From assembly GCA_964019055.1 (NCBI GenBank), contig OZ025206.1, positions 8,995,617 to 9,059,616 on the forward strand: a stretch of DNA of 64,000 nucleotides, given 5' to 3'. Made by a program: the position numbers and the translations under genes. Below the pieces are notes generated by a model. The model saw only the letters and a program-made list of their open reading frames with translations. It made no database searches and was not told the origin of the DNA. The DNA comes from Anthopleura xanthogrammica (lineage: Eukaryota; Cnidaria; Anthozoa; Actiniaria; Actiniidae). Shown in pieces: positions 29,765-41,100 of this stretch. Numbering within the stretch: the first letter of the stretch is position 1; each line of letters opens with the position of its first letter.

Positions 29765-30238
29765 TCAAAATCCATGAGTCGGAACAAAATCCATGAGTCC
29801 GGAACAAATCCTAATGATCCGGTCCAACGCAGCTTCCGTCTGCGTCATGGCTCGGGAGGCATACATCACCGGCTGCCATTCACCGTCATGCTTCTGCAAC
29901 AGAACTGCCCCAAGACCCCTTTTACTGGCATCCGTTGACACTTTAGTTTCCTTCGAGGCATCATAGAACTTCAGTACAGGCTCTGCAGTAAGGTAGTGTA
30001 CTATCTCATCCCATTCCTTCTCAGCCTTTTGGTTCCAGCAGAAGTTCTTGCCATCTTTGACAAGAGATCTCAGTTCCTTAGTGGCTTCTGACAAGTTGGG
30101 TACAAATTTACCCAGATAGTTGACTAATCCCAGGGCCCTTCGTACCCCTTCTTTATCTTGAGGTTTTGGCATTTCTGTAATGGCTCTAACCTTGTCGGGG
30201 GAAGGGCGGATACCCTTCTCTGAGAGCAGCTCTCCCAA
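29765..30238 (-). pseudogene. Gypsy relic: RT thumb and RNase H
   Basis: 157 codons: GIRPSPDKVRAI, LGLVNYLGKFVPNLSE (RT connection) and KVSTDASKRGLGAVLLQKHDG (RNase H start), truncated after AALDR. RT catalytic core and integrase are missing. Confidence 0.85.
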
Positions 30239-30300
30239 GTATGTGAGCTTTTGTGAGCTCCATTAACACTCAGTACTTCTTTCCAAGGGTCATTGTCAGC

Positions 30301-30717
30301 TTAACTGGACTGATTTGACACATGTCCCACAAACAAGTCATCCTCTTCACTACTGACATCTTCAACTTCTCTCACATGCTTAAAACTACCCCCACTGGCT
30401 TCACCTGCCTTACACTTTTGGGAATAGTGATTAAACCTCCCACAGCGAGCGCAAACCCTGCCATATGCAGGACATTTCATCTTGGGATGAGTACCCCCAC
30501 AGTACCCACAGTCATTCACCATCCCCTTCACTTGATTCCTAGGCACATAACCACTGGGCATACTCGAATTCTTCTTTTCCACAACTTTCTTTCTTTGATC
30601 TCTCACCAAATTCACCATTCCTTCATTCTGAGCCATCTGTTTGGTCTGGGTTTTGACCAAATCACTCGCCTTGCAAATAGTAATGGCCTTCTTTAAATCC
30701 AACTTCTCAGTCTTCAA
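30301..30717 (-). pseudogene. Gypsy relic: Gag zinc knuckle
   Basis: 138 codons with two CCHC-like knuckles (CGYCGGTHPKMKCPAYG, CARCGRFNHYSQKC). The frame is offset from the capsid part by a small indel near 30715. A deletion between here and the RT thumb removed protease and most of RT. Confidence 0.85.
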
Positions 30718-31169
30718 CAGTCTCTCTCTCTCACCTTCCCGTCTTTAACTCCGATAACAATTTGATCCCTTATCATAGAATCCTCTAAATCAACGAACCC
30801 ACAAAACTTTGACTTCTTTCTCAGTTCAGTTAAAAAATGCTCGAATGACTGACCTTCCTGTTGAACCGTGCAGCGAAGTTTATACCTTTCTACAGTTTCA
30901 TTTCCCTCCTCTTGACAATGCTCCTCAAATTTCTGCAAAACTGAAGTATACTTCTTTTCTTCTCCCTCCTCGAAAGCAAAAGTGAAGAACAACTCTCTTA
31001 CATCAGATCCTGCTACTGTCAACAAGATGGCGATCTTGCGAGAATCGCTTGCCTTTCCAAGATCTTTTGCTTCCAAATACAACTCATATGCTCGTTTAAA
31101 CTTGACCCAATTTTCTTGTAGACATCCATTCAACTCCAGGTACGCCGGCTTTTCGAACTCCTCCGTCAT
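30714..31169 (-). pseudogene. Gypsy relic: Gag N-terminal region
   Basis: 151 codons beginning MTEEFEKPAYLELNG, with FKRAYELYLEAKDLG and ETVERYKLRCTVQQEGQSFE, a retrotransposon capsid-like pattern. Ends by frameshift. A different subfamily from the element at 20929-25419. Confidence 0.8.
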
Positions 31170-31191
31170 TATCAGTTATTTTCTCTAGTTT

Positions 31192-31204
31192 ACTCCTGGT
31201 ACCA
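31192..31204 (-). promoter_or_regulatory. Primer-binding site of the gypsy relic
   Basis: The minus strand reads TGGTACCAGGAGT right after a TTTACA end, the expected LTR/PBS junction. The 5' LTR would lie from 31205 rightwards. Its outer end and the 3' LTR were not found. Confidence 0.6.
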
Positions 31205-32602
31205 TGTAAAGATCTATGCTTTATTCTACAAACATGCTAACAAGCCACGAGGCTTTACAAGCGATCCCGGATGTAGACACAGGGAGCCCACATCATTACA
31301 CCAACCACACAGTATTTCATACTTCATCATACACTACTGAAATCCTATAATTTTAATTTCAAAGACTAATGGTCCGTGACTACAGTGGATCAACCTAAGA
31401 ATATTCAATCTTGTTTAAAATCTTGGGTAAAATATCAACTGTGGAAGTGTTATTTAATGCCGAATAAAACCCTTTTTCTCGTCGAGACGCCATTATTATC
31501 GCAACCGGAAAGGTAAACTTTCAATGGATTATTTCGACGATGCGGCGGCCATCTTGAATCTGAATTAATGAAAATAACTTTTTACGAGATGCCTGGGGGT
31601 ATACGTAGGATGATTTTCACATCTTGAATCGCAATGCATTATGGGGCGTCCAGGGGGCAAAAGAAAACAAAAATGTCGGATAAAATAGAGTTTCGTTTAT
31701 TTGTCTTTCTTTCATGCCCTCTTCTTAATTTATCCTTTGTCAAGTTGTCTAGGCGTGAAACGTTAATTTAAATCGACGCCATAAGTGTAACAAAGATTTG
31801 TATATTTGCCCCCTACCAAAATGGCCGCCGCATCGTCGTCATCGTCGCCGCATTGTCACATGATCTAATAGCCCAATCACAATCAAATCTACGCAATTGC
31901 TTGATTGACAGGGTAAAAATAATGAATACTAAGCTCCGCCCAAAATGGCGATGATATACTTATTACTGTTTTAAAATGTTTGAGACTGTTTATCCATAGG
32001 TTAAGTTCATCGGCCAAGGTGTTTCATATTCTGACTGCTCTTATTAAGAAGGATCTTTGGTAGGTATAGCAATAGCCATGGCTAGTACGAACTAATCAGT
32101 AAGCCAAGTTGTTTATGATTTCAGCTCGCTCACTTCAAATGAATGCTTGACTCACTGAAAGTGTAGTTTATATATGTTTATTTTACTATTTTACTTCAAC
32201 CTGCATCTTTCCTTGATTCTGTTGATATAAGTAAAGCAATGTTCGTGTGTGCGCGCATGCTCAGTGCTACATATCATCCCACATCAAAAACTAGATATTC
32301 AATTTCCTAATATAGATAAGGTCTTGAGCACTTAAAGGTTCAAGGAGCTTTAGAGAGCTAAAATTACATTTGTGTAACGTTCGTAAGCAGATGATGTAAG
32401 ATGAAAAAACGCTTAAATATCGATCTGCTACCATCTTAACGAGCGACACATATTCAGACCCCTCACAATAACTGTTTCTACGCTTCGCGTATCCACGATT
32501 TAAAAAACGAGAATTTGTATTCTTCTATGCAAGTCTAAATTGTGTTTTGCTATAAAGTTAAAGAAAGTAATCTAAGTCAAAGAAAATAAATTGATGATCG
32601 AA
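31205..32602. other. Intergenic, possibly LTR then unknown
   Basis: Probable LTR remnant at the left edge, then AT-rich sequence with no ORF above 70 codons and no family I recognise. Confidence 0.4.
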
Positions 32603-32769
32603 TAGACTCCTTGCAGCACGTCGGAATGCAGCTCAATTCGATGAACACAACAATAGGTTCCAGTTCTCATGAGTTTGATTCTTGAAACTAAATCGTGTTT
32701 ATTAGCACGGTGACCCCCTATTTTTATTTTACATTTGATTGTGCATTCCGAAGTGCTGCAAGGTTCTAT
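32603..32769. mobile_element. Palindromic element, diverged member of the CGTCGGAATGCAG family
   Basis: The left arm ATAGACTCCTTGCAGCACGTCGGAATGC pairs with the right arm GCATTCCGAAGTGCTGCAAGGTTCTAT. Related copies at 44221, 51905 and 58890. Confidence 0.75.
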
Positions 32770-32883
32770 TGAATTATCTTTTTCTCTCCATTTTAACTTT
32801 TGAGGGGTGGTGCTCTAAAAGGGACATCCTTATATCAATAATAATAGACTGATGTTGAGTAATGAACACTCAGTAACAATTAG

Positions 32884-33051
32884 GCATTCCGAAGTTGAGG
32901 AAAAATTGGGTTAAGTCGGCATTGCAGTGCATCGTGGGATGGCTTTTAGGGGACATATTTCCAAGATGGCATCTATTTTGTCCACTAAGAAAGTCCCACA
33001 ATGCACTGCAATACCATCTCGACCAAGTTTTTCCTTCATCCTCGGAATGGC
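32884..33051. mobile_element. 168-bp TIR element
   Basis: Arms of about 58 bp: GCATTCCGAAGTTGAGGAAA... against ...TTCCTTCATCCTCGGAATGGC, with ATTGCAGTGCAT/ATGCACTGCAAT inside. Non-coding MITE. Confidence 0.85.
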
Positions 33052-33200
33052 TAACAATCAGTACAAACTGTTGCAGGGTTTTAGTGTTGGTATTCTATGA
33101 CTATATCAATGGTTGATGATTTTCCCGAAATGCCTTTATTAATGGTGCAAGCGTTCTAAATCCTATAGTAGTACAGTAGTATAGTAGTATAGTAGTACAG

Positions 33201-34700
33201 ACTGTCTGTAAAAATCGACCAAAATCGACTTTTCGCGGCACAAGTCAAAAAATCGATTTCGCTCATATTTTGTTCATTGATAGCCCTTAGTATGAAATAC
33301 AGTGAACTCCCTCTTAACGGACACCTCTATAAGACGGACACCTCTCTAAGACGGACACTAAATTTTGGTCCCTGCCGTTTTCTCATACATTTTCTGTAAA
33401 AAAAACTCTCTATAAGACGGACACCTCTTTAAGACGGACAACGGACACTTAAATGTCGCTAACGGACAGTTGAAAAGTGCTTTTTTTTTTCGGCAAAAAT
33501 TCCACTCTAAGAGAGAAATATATGCCCTAAATATAAAGTACGACCTTGGGAAAGCAATACGGTAAAATACATTTCGCTTGTAGCAAAATACGTGATCATT
33601 GTTTGTTTACAGTACTGTAATATGAACTTTAACAGGCACAGACTTAAATCTTATCTATAGTTTGGCTTGATGCGATTTTTATCTGTTCTTTGAGTCCTTT
33701 AATATTTTAGTACAGTATACAGTATTGACTGTTAGCACTGTGAACATTATCGATCGATTTTTTGTAGTAAATAGAGCATTTTTCAGTGATTTGTACGTTT
33801 TGCATTGTTCAAAGGCAATGACACTAATGGATGATTAAAAAGGACCCAAAACCGACTTATTTTCACAGTGTATGTTCATGACATTACGTAATAGCATTTT
33901 GGTGTCAAGTTACCTTATGTCTGTATAAGACGGACATCTCTCTAAGACGGACACTTTTATCCGGTCCCGAAGGTGTCCGTCTTAGAGGGAGTTCAATGTA
34001 CATCCTGGTATTTTTAGTTTTGAAAAAATTTACTTGGTTCCCGAGATATTTACAAAAATCGATTTCGGCCCTACGCATCGAAAAAATGACCGCTGAGATC
34101 ACGGAATTTAGTGTAAAAATAAGCGCATCGTACAGCTAAATCACTTATCTATATATTTGTCGAAAGAATAGATATTTCTCTTCCTTTCAGTTGTATTTAT
34201 TTTAGAATATTTGGCGTTTTAACATCCGAAAAAAATATTTACGAAGCTCATTATTTCCAAAGTTCACAAATGCAAATTCGGGGCTTAAAATACGGCTTAG
34301 AAAAACTATGTGCTCTTTTTCCAAATCATAAAAAACCTACACCCAGAGGATTATCTAATGTATTTCTATCAGAATCAAAAGAAAAATCTCTGGACAAATC
34401 ATTTTTACTGTTCAGTTGAGGACGCTTTTCTGTCCCTATTTGACGACAATTCGAAGATGCAAATTATTATAAAAATATATGTGCAGATATTCTAAATCAT
34501 TTATAACCTATGCCCACAGGAGTATCTAATGTATGTCTATCAGAATCAAAAGAAAATTCTCTGGGCAAATCATCTAAACTGTTCTAAAACTAAAACTAAA
34601 AACCCCAGGATGTATTTCATACTAAGGGCTATCAATAAACAAAATATGAGCGAAATGGATTTTTTCACTTGTGCCAATGTTTGGTCGATTTTTACTGAAA
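33201..34700. mobile_element. DNA transposon remnant with about 120-bp TIRs
   Basis: The left TIR (GTAAAAATCGACCAAA ... TTGATAGCCCTTAGTATGAAATAC) recurs inverted at 34605-34700. The left TIR is interrupted after GAAATA by the Tigger-like element; its continuation ATCCTGGTATTTTTAG is at about 34002. The interior holds a tandem pair around ATCAGAATCAAAAGAAAA (34370 and 34545). No transposase ORF. Confidence 0.8.
33300..33998. mobile_element. Tigger/pogo-like non-autonomous element
   Basis: TIRs CAGTGAACTCCCTCTTAACGG and, inverted, CATTGAACTCCCTCTAAGACGG, flanked by TA (33298-33299, 33999-34000), as expected for Tc1/mariner-superfamily insertion. Internal repeats of AAGACGGACACCTCT. About 700 bp, no transposase. 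Confidence 0.88.
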
Positions 34701-35088
34701 GTCGCTCTTAAGAATCAACCTTTTCGGAAACGCACAGTACTGTGGCTGTCACATGTTTCGATTTCAACTAATCAAGGACCTTTTATTTCCTATGGGGAAG
34801 GATTGGCGGTGGGATTCGCTTGCTAACTTATACAAGAAACCGTTTGTAAAAGTACTGTGCAACTCAAATTCTTTTGTGTGCCCCTGGAAAACTTAAATAT
34901 CATATCCCGCTTCAACATTTCTAGATCTTTAGCTACTTAGATTAGAAAAAAATTAATCATAAATCTGACTCTGCACTTCGGGTTGATGAAAGCGGATTTA
35001 AATCATGCTGAAAGAAAAGAAAAAGAGAAGATTGAAGGTAAAGCTCAAATTGAAATTAGAAAAATCATAAAATTAAGAGATGACTTAC
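34701..35088. other. Expected terminal-exon region of the Trio/Kalirin-like gene
   Basis: The last exon I can place ends at 35089 with a donor (GTAAGT), so at least one more exon must follow on the minus strand. I see no convincing acceptor plus stop here. Confidence 0.35.
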
Positions 35089-35178
35089 TTGATTTCTTCT
35101 TCTGGCGTTAAATGCAGCAAGCCTTGATATATTTAATTTGATTGTTCGTACTGGGCTTGGAGGACGAGGGCTCATCAT
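35089..35178 (-). CDS. Exon: C-terminal tail
   Basis: [20 protein letters not shown] then [10 protein letters not shown], a basic tail of the sort following kinase domains in this family. A donor follows, so the stop codon is in an unlocated exon. Confidence 0.8.
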
Positions 35179-38100
35179 CTGTAAAAAGAAAGGAACAAAA
35201 ACTAACAACTTTGCTCGAAAACCAACCAACCAATCAAACAAATTAATAGATGAGCAGTCAGTCAGGCAATTTTGAATGATAAAAAGACTCACTCGTATCC
35301 AGTTCGATTTTAAGGAATCTTGACAATCGGCTCTTTCTCTAAAAGATAAAAAACATGTATATATCGTAACACAAATCGGTAACACAAAACCGCCAACAGG
35401 ATGACTCAATATTACTGAATTCAGTAGACCGTGACACAATCGATTTTGAAACGCTGCTCGTGTTATCCCAAATGTGATCACGTGATGCACTTTTTGGCAC
35501 CACGTGATGTACTTTTTGGCACCTCGTGATCACTTCGACACATAGTCCGAGCACTGCGAAAGATACAGCGGATTGAGCGATCGTTGCTATGCAGAATGCA
35601 CGACGTTTCTTGGCTGTTTCAAGCACTACACGTTCGGACTGTGTCGAAGTCATCACGAGGTACCAAAAAGTGCATCACGTGTTGCCAAAAAGTGCATCAC
35701 GTGATCACATTTAGGATAACACGAGCAGCGTTTCAAAATGGATTGTGTCACTGAGTTCAGTAATAGTCCTTTTTTTAATTTGCATCGACTTTTCTCGTAG
35801 CGATCTGATCGCTTGGAACAGTCTTGTTGATCAAGGTATTGACTTGCATTAAAAAAAAATGACAGCTTTTTTATTACTTAAAATGATTGTATCCAATCCC
35901 CAAGCTAGTTGTTATCTCAACAACTGAAATTCAGAAGGTTTTCTCTGGCTAAAGCTGCTTTTTAAGGATAAAATGGAGTAATTGGTTCTCTACCGCCATA
36001 CATTTGCTATGACTTTCTGCCCGATTGAACTTTGGACCCTATCCCACAATACAACGAGACCTGAGATTCGTGTATTCACCAATTTTACATTTCCGTAACA
36101 CTTTCCGTTTTTGGGGGACAACAATAGCAAAAATTATTTGAAAATTTAAAGCTTTTCTTGCAGATGCTAAGTGTGTTTCCTATTATCATTGAAATATCCA
36201 GTATCAGCTTATCAGAGTTAATTCATATAAGCTATATAAGATATATTCGTATAAGATAATTCCTTCCTTTCACAATTCTATCCATTATTTGCATTATTTA
36301 TCTTCAAAATCTTATTGTATATGTTTCTAAGGAAATATAATACAACATTTCTGTAGTAAAACACCGAAAATAACGCCAAACTTAGATTGCTAAGAAAGTC
36401 GATGAATACTGACGTCACAAAGACACACGTTTGAATAATGGCGGGAAAAGAAATCCGAGAAATTGTTTTGAGGACATTCCCTTTGTCGTATCACAAAATA
36501 GCTTTAAAATATTAGTATGGATGCTATGAGGATGTCAACAATGTAAAAATACTAATAACGTTACATTTCGTCGTCTCCCACTTTGAATGTCAAGTAGTGT
36601 ACTTACATAGCGTCTTTTAAAAGAAGAGCGTGGATAAAATTTTGAGCATGTGCCGATATCGGGCTGAAATACTTGTCTGGAAATTCTACTGGCTCTCTTC
36701 TTATTTTATCACACATATCGTCTGTTGTGTCTCCCTGGAAAGGTGATATACCAGATAACCTGGAGAACAGAATACAATAACATCTCTTAAGGGATGCTAA
36801 ATGATGGACAAAACAAAAAAGGGCACAGTTCAGTGTACAACTTAGCTATGCCATTATTTTTGAGAACTGAAGTTATGCATTTATCCTACCAGACGAAATC
36901 AGGAGAACGGCGAAAACTTCTAGTCTGGAGTGCGTTTTGTTGATAAGTTGCTAATCCGTAAAGGAAAAGCTGTGCTTTTAAACGTAAATGGATATTACTA
37001 GACAACCTTCCTTCAAGGAATCTTACATAAGGGTTGAATAAAACCCATTAAAGTGTAACTCTAATATTTGTTTTGAAAATCACTTCTAAGGTATAACACT
37101 ATGGCACAGTTTTACAGGATATGGACTTCCCATTTCAGAGATAGATAGGTTTAAAATTTGAAAAAAGGCAAATGAGACGTCGACCCAGGATTCATTTAAA
37201 AGACGAAATTCCTACCCTAGTAAGGTAATGACAGTTTTTAATCAATCATTTATGATTCTTATTACCAAAATATATGTCGTAGTAGAGTTTTGGTGTGTTT
37301 ACTTGGGAGTTACTGGTAGTAAAACACACTCTGCTGCACTCTGTCAATTATAGTGCAATTATTCGCATTTCTAGGTTAGCCCGATTTCGAAAATATTTAG
37401 GAAAAACTGTTTTTCGAAAAGTTTGTTAATCGTTGCTATGGAAACGCTGATTAGCATAAAAAGACCATCGTTCAAAAGTTTTATCCAAGTCTAACATCTC
37501 GTGTAAAATTCAGATTCATTGAGCTAAAGTAAGAGCATGTATAAACATATTTATAAAGTGAAGTGTTATTTAAAAAATAACTCATTGGAGCCACCTTAAA
37601 CCTATATATCTCTGAAATGAGAAGCCCATATCTGTAAAACTGTGCAATCGTATTATACTCTACATGTAGAAGTAATTTTCAAACTAAACCGTCAGAATAG
37701 ACGGATCAAGAGTTCCGCGCTGCTGCTCAATGCGCATGCTCAAGGGATCAAAAAGTGGGATAATATTTTGTATAATATGCATTTTTTCGGTATATTTGAT
37801 TCAGAATTCGCTTAACGGTACGCGATCGTTAATATTTAGTGAAAATTGTACTTGACAAGAAAGATACAACTAAAATATAGCATATTTTACAAATTTTATC
37901 CCACTTTTTAATCCCCTGAGGATGCGCATTGAGCAGCAGCGCGGAATTCTTGATGCGTGTATTCATAGGCACTTTCAGACACTTACATGATATAGGTAAC
38001 AACACCAATGCTCCTATAAAAAAAAAAACAAGACTTATTAGGAAATTACCTCTATTTTTTAATACCTATTTTGGTGAAGTATGTAAAACAAGTCATAAAT

Positions 38101-41100
38101 ACCAGACTAGACTCGTTACTAGGTTACATTTCTAGTATTTTTTAAATACTTCGCAGATATCAGCTCAGCTTCTATGCATTCTCATACATAGCTTGGGCTA
38201 CCTGTGTTCAAACTCTTCAAATATAATTTCACTGTTTGCTGTTCCTCAGTTTTTAGCGTGAATGGACCCTAGGTCACCCAAGTTTTCGGAGCGCGTCATT
38301 TGAGACGAGATTACACTTCATTAGTAGTCTGAATGAAAAACACGCGTACCTCTATTTTCCTTTGTTCCCTCCCTCCCGAGCCCCCTTCTCTGGGGATATT
38401 TGACTCGCAACATAACCAGAAATATTGGACATGGTCAGCGGTGTTACCAATATAAAAAATATAAATAATATGGTCCCCAAGGACATATTTCTAATTAACT
38501 GAGCCATGTTAGAAAAAAATCATGTCAAAAAATTTTATTAAAAGAACAGTCAATATAATTTCGTTGCGAAAATCTCACCACAGGTAGCCCATGAAGATCA
38601 ATAAACAAAGCTTCAAACGTAAATCTTGCCTTTGGGCTTCCTGATTGTATCCAAGCAGTCAATGGAAGCTTCTAAAAGCAAAATGGCGGCATTGCAAGTG
38701 TTGTGAAGTTATTTAAGGCTTTTTGTAATTTTTAACTGAAAACTACGGACTATCATGGCGTCGAGTCGCTAACTTCAAACTTCTTGGGAACTAACTCCAA
38801 AAGGCATATTATCCGTTTTAAAGCTGTTTTTGATTTATTAAACACTTGTTTGTTGTTACCGAGTCAAGCACTTTCACTTCGTAGATTATTTCGACTTCAA
38901 ATGGGATGCTTTTGAGCTCGAGTATGGCCAGATTTACAGACGATGTATGGAATCTAGAGCTTCCGAAGGCAAGTAGTCAAGGAACTATTTTATCGCTTGA
39001 CTCAATGATCGATTTTACTTTTATTTAGTAGCTTGTTGGGCAGGTTGTTTGTCGCGGGTCCGGCACAGAGTAGATAAAACCCCTATTCGCTATAAATCAG
39101 GGAAGCTCTAAATTCCCCATACATTTCCTATAAAACTCGGCGGCTATTTTGTAAGCTGAAACGCATCATTGCGCATGTGTGAGCAGGCTCATGCCCCGTA
39201 TTTCTGGCAATGATCAAACTCCCTCGGCCTAACTAACTAAACAAGATCGGAAAGTGACCCAGGAAAATAGAGGGACTGCTCGCCGTCTAGCCACAGGTCT
39301 ATTTGCAATACTTACCACATATCCATCTTGCAGGTTACTGGCTCGCCGTTAATTAGCTCTGGTGCTGATGAATTGATAAAAAATGAATGAAAAATTAGCA
39401 TTTAGTTGATTGACAAGTACGTCTAGTGTAGTAAGCTGTACCTGAAAATTCAGGGCTTCCACAGATGGAGCATGTGGTTGGTTTTCCCGTCAGCTCTCTA
39501 GCACTGCCAAAGTCGATAATTTTAACTTTTTGTAAGGGACCGCCATCCAAGAGAAAATTCTGAGGCTGCAGAGTGAAACACGTGACGTGCCTGTTATTAT
39601 ATTTAATTTATTTTTAAGATATTTGTGATATGTATCGACAGCATGAAAACTTTTCCCTCAAGGGGGGTCACAGGTAGCCCAAGCTATGGTTCGAATATAT
39701 ATAGAGAAAGTATGGCAGATCAAACAATTTCTTTAAAATAAAACCACAAACATGCAATAAAACATTGATATACCGGTAAAGAAACAATAAAATATGAATT
39801 TATTTTATTTTAAAGAAATTTTTTGATCTGCCATACTTTCTCTCTCTCTCTCTATATATATATATATTCAGAACCATAGCTTGGGCTACCTGTGGGGGGT
39901 GCCAAGTATCAAAAATATTGCCACATTGTGTGTGGGCGTAAATGTTTTTGGTTGTTCGTCTAACGTACCTTTAAGTCGAGGTGAACGATATTCAAGTCAT
40001 GTAAGTACTGTACTCCCTCTAGAATTTCATGAATGTATCCAATAGCTGCTTTCTCTGTGAGGTTATCCATCACAACAAGATAATCAAACAGTCGACCGCC
40101 AGACAGTAGTCCCAAGACTATTAGGTAGTTCTTAGGCGTGTCATATGCATCAATAAACGAACACAGATGAGGATGTTTGAGTTTCTTAAGGATGTTGACC
40201 TCTCGCTCTACGTCTTCTAAAGACGAAAGCCTTTTCTTTATCAACTTTGCTGCACTTTCTTTTCCTGTTACTTTCTCTACGCATTTCTTTACTACGGAGT
40301 ACCGGCCTCTGTTACAACGAATATATGTGAATTAAATTGACGGAAAGACTGCAAGCAGTTCCTCTACTTTCCTTGGGTCACTGTCTGTTTTGGCTTTGGG
40401 TAATGGACGAGCTAGAAATTGTAGTTATTTTAATACAGTAAAAACTCGCATAAAAGAACCAGTGGATTAAGAACCACCAGGCTGAAATTTACCATTTAGG
40501 CACCTAAAATACAAGAACCACTCCAGCCTGAGAAATTAGACTGGTTGTTATATGAAAAGTTTAAAGCTTTATTGGGCCATTGGGAATATTATTAACTACT
40601 ACATCTACATTTATTAAATTGGTAAAGTCCTGTGACATCACACCGACTATAAAAACCAATAAAACTACGAATTTAAAAATAAGATGAAACAAATGAAAAA
40701 TGAAAATGAAAACAAATGATGCAAGAAAAAAATAAATAAATAAATAAAAAAAAAAATCCAATTTATTAATGACTAGTTATACTAGTTATTGACTAGATAA
40801 CGCGAAAGCTTGGAATTAGAGATCCCTAAAAAACTACTTTCAACTAAATCTGCAGGTAGGCTGTTCCATAGTCTAATAGTTCTAGGAAAGAAAGAATAAA
40901 AATAAACGTCCTTAGTAGCCTTAATTTGTATGATTTGATTTGATTCTACTAATGTGGGGACAAAGATAACGGTTTACAACGATGTCAATAAGACCTTTAC
41001 TCATCTTTTACATTAAAATTATTCTAAACGTTGTTCTCCTTAGTTCCAAACTAGTCCACCCTAAGTCACTAATCATATCAGTAACACTAGCAGTAGGTGA

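Noticed and set aside
35065..35656. 141- and 105-aa minus ORFs as independent proteins
   Set aside because: They read through a true 90-nt exon, a 46-nt exon, introns and the palindrome.
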